From Echinostoma caproni (taxonomy: Eukaryota > Platyhelminthes > Trematoda > Plagiorchiida > Echinostomatidae): a DNA stretch of 64,000 nucleotides. Shown piece by piece: positions 1-11,795 of the stretch. Position numbers and translations under genes: made by a program. The stretch covers positions 84,375-148,374 of the forward strand of contig UZAN01039536.1 of assembly GCA_900618425.1 (NCBI GenBank). Reading direction: 5' to 3'. Position 1 is the stretch's first letter; the number at the start of each line of letters is the position of its first letter. Under the pieces are notes generated by a model that did not search any database, had not been told where the DNA came from, and saw only the letters and a program-made list of their open reading frames with translations.

Positions 1-426
1 CCACTTTCGCCCCATTTTTCACCAAGAGCCCACAGTTTCGCCGGGCTACACGACTCTACCGCGGTGCGCATAGAGCACCAACGACCCAGACAAACTGATA
101 GACCTGTCCGCAACCCCCAGTCCAATTTGGTAAGCACTCAGGCATACACACAAACTCGCTAAACATACACACACCACAGCGCCCAGCTGTGTGTGCGACG
201 TCAGGTTGTCACGTTGCCCACGCGCGCGCGAGCGCGTGCATGCGTGCCACTGTCACCGTGGGTCGGTGGTGATCCGGTTGAAACGGTCGTCTGACAATTG
301 TCCCGGTCATACCGGCACAACTTGCGTTGTATAACCAGGACGTTCAAGCTAGGTTTTGTACCGTACTCTCCCTAGTTATTTTTGGGCTTCCGCTTCACTG
401 AAGACATTCGTTTGCTGTTCGTGTAG
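1..426 (+). promoter_or_regulatory. Probable promoter region and non-coding first exon of the PDZ gene
   Basis: This stretch is richer in GC and CpG than the AT-rich DNA after it, with a CG-repeat core near 220-235. It ends in a near-perfect splice donor, TAG|GTAAGT, at 426/427. No frame is open across it, so it is best read as a 5' untranslated exon plus promoter-proximal DNA. A second possible donor (TTTG|GTAAGC) lies after base 129, and frame 1 is open from the window edge to there. An exon entering from the left of the window is therefore also possible. The link to the gene whose first sure exon is at 11647 is inferred from strand and order only. Confidence 0.4.
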
Positions 427-3400
427 GTAAGTCTTTCTGCATGTCTCTTTGCTTTCTGAACAAATGTGAGTGTAGAGTTTAAAGATTTGAAATTATTGTT
501 ATTTCATGTAGGAAAGATATTTGTGTTACTTTGTGAGCATAAGCGTTTTGAGCTAAGGTTCAACCTGTTAGTGTATCAACCTTACTTCAGTACAAAGCAG
601 TAAATAGGGCAACACCATTGCCAACTGTTTCACAATGATGTCATTGTTGTTTCACCGATATTGATATTTGGTTCCAGGGAGTGTTTGTAAAACGCACGCT
701 CAGAGAAAGAACCCCTATAAACAATAAGTTTTCAGTGCTTCTGAGTTTGTAGGATACCAAATGTCATCTGCATGTTTCCGTTCACTGAATACTGAAAGAA
801 AGAATCGGGATAGATGCAGATGACCCACGGTCAAAATTTATATTCGGAGTTCTTTCAAATACTCGTTTTGATCTAATCCTGCTCGATTGATCAGTTCGGG
901 GAAAGATAGAATTGGGAATGATGACTTCTGACTTCTGTATAAGAAATTATCCCTTCATCTTCCTGTTTAATACTTTCGGTTCAACATTCAGTATTATATA
1001 CGTCATTGCATTGCAGGTCGAAATAATAGCCGGATATGTATTGAACTTCAATATATATAAGAAATCTTAACTAAACCACTAATCATGCCCAATTACGGAG
1101 GATAAAGCTCATAGCTACATTTCATGGGAAATATCATGTCGTCATCGAGAAGATTATGTTTGTGACATACTAAAATCTACAACTTTGATATTTGTAGGTA
1201 GCCAAGTGCCAATTTTCGCCGTTTTTTAACTAAATAGGCTGGAGGTAATTAAAATAAAACTTTTGCAGTACCTTTCCTATTAGCTCGAAACAGTGCCTGA
1301 ATCACGATCTTTCAGGCATTATATTCTTGATTGAATTGGACAGCCTACAGGAGGGAAAATTTTCGGGTTTCTGAAAAACCGCGTTCGGTTCTCTTAAATT
1401 CAATAGCTCGTTAAATCGAGCACCTAGTTTTAACCCGTTCAGGAACATTACTATGTGACCACTATTAACTAAAAATTCCAGCAGCCGACCTTTAATTTTT
1501 GTGAAACATTTTATCTAGTCTTTCCCACATAAAATTTCACTCTATTACCTCTGCTGCTGTTCAAGGAGGATTGCCAGCTCCAGAAAAGTCACATACACCT
1601 TGAACATATACCATTGAATCGCTGTTAAATAAGGCCGACAGTCTCGTCTTTACCAGACACCTCGTCTAAGACAAAGCGGTTTATCATGTGCATGTTAATG
1701 AAAATTTCCAGACTGAATTAGTCTTTTGCTGTAGTGTCACATGTTCCGACAGCATTGGTTAAACACGTCAATCACGAGGCTGACTAACTCCATGTGTCAA
1801 CTCAGTTGGGGGCCATCCTCTCCAACATTTTAGCGTAAATATATAGACAGTATACACTAGATTCCTAGGATGAAAATCATAGACTAACTTCTAGGGTTTG
1901 CCACATTTTACGGCATTCAACTGCAGAAGATATGCCAAGATATGCCAATATGCTAATCTCTTTTAAACTAATATCTGCGTTGGAGGACTGGGAGAGTAGG
2001 AGATAGGAACGGGATAGATGCGACATCAGGTGAAAACCGAATAGTTCATCCGAAGGGGCATCTCAAACAGAAGGAGATTCCATATTCAAGGACATATCAT
2101 TCTGGGAAGTCACATTACTCTGGGTTAATTCGACATTTGATTGGTGTTGTACCAATAAAATAACTGCTAACTCTAGGTCCTATTAAGCTATACTTGTTAG
2201 TTTGATATACAAATATAATCAAGTCACACCGAATTCATTGTTTAAGTCAATAAGAACCCTCCCATCATGCATGCAATCAGATCATCACTTCAGCTCTACA
2301 TTAATTAGTGTTGGCTTTTCCAGACCAATTAAATGAATACTATGAAATGAATACTATTTGACACCCAAATATGCCATTCTTTTGTTTCATGGAACTGTGC
2401 TTTTCGGTCAGTACAAAACCTAATATTGTTCTGTTTTCCTCCCATTGATACACTGAGTTAGGGAATTCTGTTCTCCAGTTAGTCCCAAATAGTTCAAACG
2501 CATTGAAGATATAAAACCCAATCCCGTCTCACACATACACAAAGAGAAACAAGGATTTATATAACGTTGTGAAAAAAGGAACATATTCTCCACTATTTGA
2601 CGAGACAACCGATTCTTAATTGGCACACTGTCACCTTTAACTCAGTTACGGCTTGGCATGTTTTTATCTGGTTTTCTGCTCTTCCGTAGCGATTCATCCG
2701 CATCGAATGAAGATCTATCAAGGTAATTGATAGTACGTTTAGTTTCTTTTCCTGACGATCGTTAGTTTAAAAGTACTAAGGTGTTTGTTGAACGAATACC
2801 ATTTTTCGATTCTGCTGCTGAAGTTGGTGTATATACTACTTACTTAGAAATAGCAGTACGATCCATGCACGCTTAAAAACATCTTATATACTCACAATGA
2901 TGATTTCTATCTACCATTTGGGTGGCGTTTGAACGGATAAGCGCTGCTGTTTGGAGGCGTGACAGCCGTCTCCACTCTAAAACTATTAGAAGTGGTAAAA
3001 ACACGAGAAAAACAAAAACGAGATATAAATGTGACCTAAAATTCTACATGCCAGTGGGCAGAACTTTCCACAATGTTGTGAAAGCTGCAAGCAGTTTTAG
3101 TGTTTCTATGTCCAAAAGTTTTCTTTTGAGTACGGATTGATATATTGCCCTTTTTGTTGTATGGGAACAGTCTCTTAATTCTGCACTGTTAATGATATGT
3201 TTCAAAACTATGGCATTAAAATGACAGCTGCAATCTTCCGGTACTATTTGATTTAACAAGGATTCATCAGCACTTTTAGGGAACCAAACTGTTATTTTCA
3301 ACAAGTTATGAATGAACTCACTGGCACCAACTCAAGATCTCAATCACTGTTGTCATTTTATGACAGTATACTGAAGGGACAAAAGATAGACTTTAGTCGA

Positions 3401-6400
3401 TTATTGTGAAGATAATCCGAAGGCAGTTATGAAAGAATGTGAACATATATTTTGGCGAAGAACCTTACTTCTACTCAAACGAGGGTTCAGTCTAAGTCGA
3501 ACGGATATTTGAAAAATGTGAAACTGGGGGAATAATTTTATTACATGGTAGTGAGTTTTCATAATATAGATTTTCTGGTGTACTGATCTCCCACAAAATA
3601 ATCACATGACTATACTACCTATTGTCTTGTAATCGATGTTATCTTCCAGACCCACTTTTTACTTAAATTCCTAATACTCACTTTACACATTAGTTGGCCC
3701 CTAAATTATACTTTCAATATATAAGGTGAATACTTACGAAGTATATCTGTAAGTTGCATGCATTGGTTTAGATGTTTTCAAAGAACGGACTGGTACCGCA
3801 CTTTCCCGATTACCAAAGACATTAGCCACAGTACGGTCTAAAAAGGAAGGCCTGATTGAGAATTTCAGCTACCGGACGATTTGATAAGACAAAAGCATGG
3901 TGATATTTCTCTGAGGTTACCATGGTTGGAAGAAATCAAATATAGAGCAATTGCAGTCTATTCTCCTAAAACCTAGACAAACTTTAGTGTTTAAAGCTAA
4001 TTTCGGGATTTTGCTCTCAGGTGGTAGTTGAACGAGGGAAGGGTTTGACCAAAATGGAACTTGACTTATCATTTTCCCCAAACGGCCAAAACATATCCGC
4101 TGAATGCTATATCACATGCGGCAGGACAGATTCTCTGAGTGAATGCGAGTTCTGTTGTCCCTTGTTCATTAGGAGTGTGAGAGCCTCTAATGTGCACTGG
4201 ATACTGAACGGATAGTGATCACAATTCGATCCATTACTGATGACGAATTTTGACATCTACATTTCCTCTAAGATTGTATGTTTAACATCGTGACTACATC
4301 ATCTTTTACCTCACCCGTCTCATAATCCCTCACTCAGCAATTAGTGTTGGCTTATGCAATACTGCAGCTTTTTGATATATACTCTCGAAAATCCTAAGCA
4401 TCAAAACATTGGTAGAATGAGATACCTCATTGGTATACCCTGTATCCAAAGTGAAAGCAAATACTGTTGAAGCTGAAAGTTAATGAATTAATTAGGTTAT
4501 CCTACCCTATCCCTCTGTTCAACCCGACTGCGATTGGTGACCTTTGACCTTCGCACTAGTAGAGTGTTTTTGATCTTTAAAGATTTTTCATTGCCCTGGT
4601 CGAACTTTCACATGAATGTTTGTACACAGTTGAAGAGATAACGTGAAACAGTTGAATTCAGCCTGTCCTGTGACGATGCTTGTTCTTGCTCTTATGAAAT
4701 TAATTAGGTCTTTTTAAATTGTGTGAACGTTGTCAAATACCGGCTCTCAGTTGCCACGAAACGAGTTCGAAATTTTCATGCGCTTAGGATTTCGTACGTC
4801 TATTGATAANTAATCCGGGTACTTCGGTAATCCCAGATTGCGATCTCTGACTAGGAAAGTACAGGAGTTAGCTGAATTTGGCAGTGTATCGAAATAAGAA
4901 AGTTTAACCGCTAATATTTACGGAAGAAAATAAAGATATGGCTAAACACGTTTAAAATATTATTACTGATAAAGTCGGACAGGGTTGAGTTATACAAACA
5001 GTTATGAGGAAGTCAGTCAACTCATGGCTTCAACTTGTATTCCGAAGATCTCAACGAGGTTTGCTGGTTTGCAGTTCGACGAGCACTAACCGTGTTGAAG
5101 ACACCAATCCCTACCTTGGAGATAGATAAATCAATCATACAGTGATATTTCCAGGATATCTTCATGTATTCAGACTTTTCATAAACCAATACTATCTTTT
5201 GGTACTTATTACCTTAGAGCAATCGGATATTGTAGAGGGAATCAGCGTAAAAGTTTGTAAAGCCTAATTTTGAGGGAGTATTCACTAGGGTGAAGAACCC
5301 ATGGGATAAAATCTATGACAGCCGTGCTATCAATGAAGTGCAGACAGAATACGTAAAAGATGGATGATAAATTTAAACACGCGTTGTTATCGAATGCGAG
5401 TAGTTGGGGCCAGTTTTTCCTGTTTCCTGAAATAGAGTCGTGAAAATTTGTGGTCGGATTTAAGGACTTTGAGATCTAAGAATATATTTTATAAGAACTC
5501 TGTACATGTTCAAACTTGAACTTTGGAATCTAAAAATAAGAAACTCTTTTGGAAAATATTAATCATAATGTTCAGCATAAACAGATTTAATTTGAACTGC
5601 AACAATTTTCTCGGAAAAGTTAAACTGAAAATATATGCATTCCTAAAACGAGAAATAGAACTAAGCCCTTTTATGTGTCAGTTATACGAGGAAGTAAGAA
5701 GAGAATTGAATGTGTTCGGTGATCAACACGCGATCAACGTCGCCAGCTTGCAGCCCTGGAGACGGTGTTTTCATCTCCACCTATCGTCCTGTACAATTAT
5801 CAGAATAAAAACAATAAAGCATCAGAGTTGACGACATATTGGTTTGCAAATAGAATTTCAATGGTTAGTTGACCAACCGCTTGAAACAAACAAACCGAGC
5901 ATCTGTTTTAGCGGTTTAATCTGAGTTTTAACACTGAACACAGTGGTTCAATAATTATTGTAATAATCATTTTCAAGTGCAACTAATGAAAACAGAAATC
6001 GCCGAAGGAGCTGGTACTGACACACAGTCCTTTAGGAGGATTCGACAATTTTGTTACTTTGTCTCCCGCTTGAGATCCTAAGAAGTTCCACTGCGTACAC
6101 TCACACGTTTTGTATATTTCTGTGTTGTTACTGAACGTCTATACCGCTTCTCACTTTGGTGTTCACTGAGCTGAAAACGTATTCATTAGGATGAATAAAG
6201 CGGTTCAAGACTTGACTTGACCAATGAGCGTATTCAAAAACTTGCATAATGTTCACCATTTTTTGAAACACTCACTCGATCACTTGTTAATTTTCAAAAA
6301 CTTTGAGACTACGTAGGAGGACAGTGTTCATTTTGAAAATGCATCACACGAAAATTGCATCCACTAAAATTAATTAATTTTCTGATTCACATAACACTGT

Positions 6401-9400
6401 TGCTATTGACTGTTATGATTGAAGTGAAATTAATTTCTGCTCTAAACCCTGCATTGGCCGTTTACCGGGGCAAATTGTTACAATCTTACACTTAGTTTCT
6501 AATTGACTTTTTTCATCACAGTCATTATTATTGATTAAGTTTCGCCCTTCTAAAGAAAGTTTTCTTTGTACAGTTAAACAAAGACTGGAGAAGATTCCAT
6601 CTGGCGTTTCACTCCCACAGGAGCTCACCAATAATGGTTTTCACCCGATCCAGAAATCGTTCACAGATTATTGCTGTAGAAATGGAGGAGTGTGTTTTAC
6701 CGCTCATCCAGTAGTATGATGTTGTTCATCCAAATTGTCTGCTTAGTTTCATTTCTTTTATAACCCAAAAACTGTCCGAATATGCTGTACACACTACTTA
6801 TCCAAGTAAAATGAACCCCATATAATTCATCGGGTGAAATACTCAGGGACAAGTAACCTTTTTCCTAAAAAATACCTAATTTTGAACTGCCATGCTTTCA
6901 GACTGTTATTGATAGTTGGTTCATATGTTGCTCACAACTTGCTCCCATCTCGACAACAGCTTTTATATAATGCAGTTATTTGCCTCAGGTTTTCGTTTTA
7001 CACCTCTTTGAAGATTATAGTTACTGTTATCAGCGTGAGCCGAGGTCATCATCACTGAATGAACATGTTGCTTTGGTAGACAAGATATTGAAAAACGGGT
7101 TTGATATTTATGGCGGACTGAATTTATTTCCGCTTGTCCGTCGAACTAGGTATTTAAAACCGGTTCAACACCGTTTAAAATTAACTTTAAAGGAAAGGCA
7201 TCAAATGAAGTTTATTAACACCTAATGAAAGGTCCTAAAGCACTAAGGGTGTTGTCTCGGCTAGCGATGAAACGTTTGCAAACAAAATGTTACGTTCAGC
7301 AAACCAGTTGAAATAAATAAAGTCTGTTGGTCATAAATTGGTCTGTTATTGTCACTTTCACTACCTGACCCATTTTATTGGATTTGTATTGTGTACAGTT
7401 TCCGAAGTATTTGAACATTATTGATACCCTGACTGTCACCAAAACGATTTCTCTTTGTAGGATTGATGAAAGACGTTTCTGCCGCATATCCTAATTGAGG
7501 GAGCTAGCTTCCACCTTAAATCAAAATGCTGTCATTTGCACGCAAATAGTTGGTCAGCGGAATCTTAATTCATCCTTTTCCGACTGTTTTATTGAATTTA
7601 GGATTTTCAGTATTTACTTCTCTCAAAGTCATAATATGCCTGTCGTAAAAAAAGCAATTAGTAAATTTCACAAGCAATGCTGTGTGGAAACGATGATCAG
7701 GAGAGTATTTTTGCATTTTTCAGCCAAAAATAGAGAATTATTACAAAGCAGAGAATTAATCAGATGAGCAGATCAATGATTCGTTTGACTGTACGTGTGT
7801 GCATGATGTAACTGAGCTCCATCCAGCATTGGAAGCTTAATGGAGTTATTGAACTCACACGGTGAACGGTATACAGCAATTGTGAAATGCTACCTCCATT
7901 TCTCTACGTTACGTTATTCCTGATCAAATTATAATCAATTTCTTTCTATCACATAATTGAACCGATCCCTACCCACTCATTTAAAACATTCTGCTTGTCT
8001 ATTCAGAGCTAAGGGAATCCTGGAAGATGTTTCTCAGTTTTCTGTATCTTCACGGTTCATATGTTTTTCTACATTGACCACGTGCTTATGGTATCGGAGA
8101 ACTGCTGAAACAGATGGATAAGCACTTTCTTTCATTCATACCGGAACCAAATGACACGTGCACCTTGAGTGGGATTGCAAATGAGCATTATGGCATTATA
8201 CTTTCAGTAACACGCGGTTAGAATGATAAAGAACAAACAACATCCAAAATTATTTCACTTGGATAGTATGGTATTGATATGTATCATTCATTCACATGCG
8301 AGACAGTAATAGTTAATTTTTTTCTTGAAAATGGATATACCTAGACCGCGATCCCTATTCTCTCGCCATTAAGGGGCTGAAGTTTTTGAACATTACACAG
8401 TTTTAAATGCCATGGAGATGTTTATGATAACCAACAAAGTGCACTGGACAGCAGCTTTATCCTGTTTGGGACTCGTCAGCAGTGCGTATTTTTGTGTCGC
8501 TGTCAGGACTCGAACCGCGATTCTTCGGGCTATGCCTGTGAGAAATCGGATGGGCCAATCCAAACATTCACCATCTAAATTACACAAATTGCTGTACGAA
8601 TTTATGGATACCAGGTCACGGTGCTTTCTCATTCATTATTTGTAAACTAATTTAGCCGACTTATTGGTCACTTGTTCTGCTGCATGCTCTCCTGGCTGCT
8701 TCCGATTATTTTATTGAATGCTTCTGGATAAAGTAATGGTTTGTCTATGCCTTCTTGCATTTCATATTCTGGAAAAGACCTGGTAATATCAGAAAGCACA
8801 CTATGGATGTTAGCAAAAGTGTAGTCAAATTGTCAGCTTGTCCACTATTCACTCTCACGCACTACCTTCTTGGTTTCGGGGCTGCTTTTCTGTCTGTTTG
8901 TCGGCTTGTCAGTCAGTCACTCAGTCATTCAGTCAGGCCATTACACATCAGCTCGCTTGAAAGACGAGCCTAGCTACAGATCGAAAGTGCACAAAAACCC
9001 TGGACAATTTTAGCATATATGTTTAACACGATTTATCATAAACGAGGCCACAAGTCTTATCGAATATAGCAGTATTCGAAGCCCAACAGAGACGCATTGT
9101 TTCTCGTACTGCAGAGCGCACAGAAACTGTCCCGGTCGAGAAGTCCCGCATCTGTCACCGCGTCGGCCCTGGCCTAAATGGAATGCGACCTCGGGTGCCA
9201 ATTTGTGTGCTTGTGTGTGCATGTCGATGTGTTTTCCCCGTGTAGGCGTGTCCTCATAAAACACGGTATACCCATGGACTGCGTGAAGGACGCTGGACGC
9301 TGCACATCAAAGCTACAATCGATATGTGGATGTGCGAAATTTGTGAAAACGATAGGATTTGTTCCAATTGATCTGTTCCAACTGCCGTTTGGAGGTGTGG

Positions 9401-10690
9401 AGCTCTATAACAGAAACAGATTATGAGCAGATGTGATGCAGCTCGAGCCATCTCCCATCATGCTGAAAATTCATTCATTAAGATGCACAAATTAGGACTA
9501 ATTCTATAATTAATTTTTTTGAAAAAAAGCCTTCTGATACACTGTTTTTTAAAACGAAAGTACCAACTGCGATTTATTGGTTTATTAATTAACCGTTCAT
9601 TGGACGACAATTTATTACATCAAGTTCACTTATCATATCCGGCAATCAAAGATATGTGACTTGAAACGGGGAACCATAGAAAGTATCGAAAAGGTAGAAG
9701 TGACATCGTATCGACTTCCATCTTAGTTTCGTCTAGCAAAAATTGTTTTGCGATGCTAGAATTTGAACCTTGTCGTAGATTATGCCAGCGATAAAGTCGT
9801 GTACCTTTTGGCAATTACCATCATCTATTTTATAATAACAGTTAGTCCAATAAAGTCTTTGATTTACAATGAGATGTACTAAAAGTTTCATTCACTAAAC
9901 TTTTAGCTATCTTTCTGTTACCTAACACGGTGAATAATCGAAGTTGAAAATAGTGAATGTGATTCACAGCAAGCAGGAAGAAGAAAAGTTTTGAATATAC
10001 AAGGTATTCATGGATAAATGTCAAACCGATAAACTTTTTCAATTTGAAAACTAAGATGATTTAAATCACAGTGGTTAATCTAGGCACCAATAATTTACGG
10101 TTTAAAGCATATTCATAAGCTTTGCAATATTTATATTACCACGTTCTTAATTTGTAAAATGAAAGACAATTTGTCACTGGTGGAAATAGATCTAAGATTT
10201 TGATACAACATGAAAGGCTAGTAAACAAATTTCAAAACAGGAAACCTAAGTAATCGCGCCATCGATTATTCAGGTTTGCTCTAGTATTTGTTTTTATGCA
10301 AACCATTGTTTTTGCAACACTAAACGACCTGTGTCAAATATTTAATTATTGAAATAGTCTCTTATAGATCAAAGTGGTCCCTTTTGTAATTTCCCGCAAT
10401 TATTATCCTCAAAAACATTTAGTAGAATAATTATTTTAGTGGTTGTGCAATAGGGTCATCGGACAACACAGATTGATCACTTTACTACCGACCTGACAGA
10501 TCAATGATCACACAATTAGCAGTTTACCGCTAATATAGCGCTATTGTAAAACGCGGGCGACGAAACAATCGGAATTGAAAGTATGAAATCCTAAAAAGTA
10601 AATTTGTAGATGAGTGCTTACTGGAAGTAAAGTGAAGACCTACATTGATCCTAATGACATAGTCTTTCAATGAATCTTAATCGCTTACAG
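427..10690 (+). other. Long first intron or intergenic stretch, no gene recognised
   Basis: This is AT-rich DNA with only short open frames that have no recognisable motif. A (CAGT)n-like run lies at 8910-8937, and a single N at 4810 marks an unresolved base. It is interpreted as the first intron if the exon ending at 426 belongs to the gene whose coding exons start near 10.7-11.6 kb. I see no transposon with a readable protein here. Confidence 0.4.
8910..8937. repeat. CAGT-type microsatellite
   Basis: Imperfect tetranucleotide repeat built on CAGT, with scattered substitutions (CACT, CATT). It lies in non-coding DNA. Confidence 0.7.
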
Positions 10691-10757
10691 ATATTTTGGG
10701 AGTGATGGAGGTCGAAGTCACCATTCAAAGTGCACATCATTGGGGTTATCCAGAATG
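10691..10757 (+). CDS. Candidate start-codon exon of the PDZ gene
   Basis: A good acceptor (CTTACAG) ends at 10690. Fourteen bases later an ATG at 10705 opens a frame reading MEVEVTIQSAHHWGYPE, which resembles the first beta strand and the WG(F/Y) carboxylate-binding start of ALP/ZASP-type PDZ domains. A usable donor (AATG|GTGAAA) follows 10757, just before an in-frame TGA. It lies under 1 kb upstream of the clear PDZ exon on the same strand. A weak point is that the usual R-L-x-G-G after WGF is missing, so the exact donor is uncertain and another exon is needed before 11647. Confidence 0.35.
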
Positions 10758-11376
10758 GTGAAACAGAGATGCGATATTATTCAACTGTTTTTCTCACATC
10801 TCGGTTTCAATAAAATATATCATTATAATCTTTCCACCGGAAATCGAAGTTTTGAAAACACTTTTTAACATAGCAGACGATTCCTTTCAAATTTTTAAAA
10901 ACATTTCACACTGAAATTGCTGACAGGATAGAACAGTTGATACAGTGTGTTTCTGATTACAATTTCACCATAAAGACAATCTACCGTTTAATCATCAAAC
11001 AAAATGTTTAGATATGCTGGTAATGAATAGGCATCTGTTAGGCCAGTCGATCAAACAATGTTGAGTATTATCGGATCTCATAGAAAAAAAAACAGGTAAA
11101 CTGTAGTGCATTGCAAAAATAATTTTATCGGTTTTCATTGACGTTTTCTTTCTATGATGAACATACCAACAAATGTAGCATTGGTGTAGATTCAATGGTA
11201 ATTGCAAGTTTTTAAATGTTTTTGGAACTGCAACTTTCGTATGGGAAAAGTGCTTCCCGAAAATGGCTACGTAGAAATCCTTCACCGCTGTTAACTGGAA
11301 GTATTATAGAAAAGATTATTTGAAATTCATTTCTGGTTGAAAAAGTGTTTAGATTGAACAGCTCAGTCAAATTCAG

Positions 11377-11446
11377 TAACGAAACTCATCAAGGCGGATG
11401 TTCTCATCATGTCAAATTTGAATACCCATTCATCGGAAGAGTCCTT
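11377..11446 (+). CDS. Weak candidate exon bridging the PDZ domain
   Basis: An acceptor (AATTCAG) ends at 11376, and a GTATTT donor follows 11446. Entered with two bases carried over from the 10757 donor, the frame stays open and leaves in phase 0, as the exon at 11647 requires. It contains a GG pair and ends with PFIGRVL, which would run into VIPWSPAHG of the next exon, like the P-L-x-I-x-R-I-x-P-G-S strand of PDZ domains. The loop lengths do not fit the family well, so this is a proposal only. Confidence 0.18.
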
Positions 11447-11646
11447 GTATTTACGTTTGATGCATTTCAGAATCACGAAGGGATATTTTTTCGATATTGT
11501 CCTAATTGTTTATCCGTTAAAAATCATCAATGAAGTGAGATAGTACAATTGATTACAAGTGCGCACTTTCTTTCTGCCACAGACTCCCTCTCCTCATATC
11601 AAATCTTCTCAAATTCTACATATTTGTTTCATTTGCTCATTCGCAG

Positions 11647-11795
11647 GTTATTCCATGGTCTCCTGCTCACGGCTGCTTGGAAGTTGGTGATCAAATCCTT
11701 GACATTGAAGGACATTTGGATACCGAACTTACTTGGCAAGAAGCTGAATCTCTTGCCTCTCTGAAAAGCAATTATCTCCGTTTGGGAGTAAGACG
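11647..11795 (+). CDS. PDZ gene exon: C-terminal half of the PDZ domain
   Basis: The acceptor is TTCGCAG and the donor is ACG|GTGAGT. The translation starts VIPWSPAHGCLEVGDQILDI, matching the PDZ core V-x-P-G-S-P-A-x-x-x-L-x-x-G-D-x-I-L-x-I. It continues with LTWQEAESL, equal to the LT-x-x-E-A helix, and then the final beta strand (YLRLGVR). Trp stands where the family usually has Gly in PGSPA. The exon ends with two bases (CG), which with the first base of the exon at 25703 make an Arg codon. An alternative donor (GTAAGA) after 11787 would end in phase 0, but it would cut the last strand short and does not suit the exon at 25703. Confidence 0.85.

Noticed and set aside
2900..2945. PFGWRLNG as a PDZ loop
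   Set aside because: It runs straight into a stop, with no donor and no acceptor in frame.
7081..7200. NGFDIYGGLNLFPLV as the missing N-terminal half of the PDZ domain
   Set aside because: The nearest strong donor ends in phase 2, which does not fit the phase-0 start of the exon at 11647, and the upstream frame has no start or PDZ-like strand.
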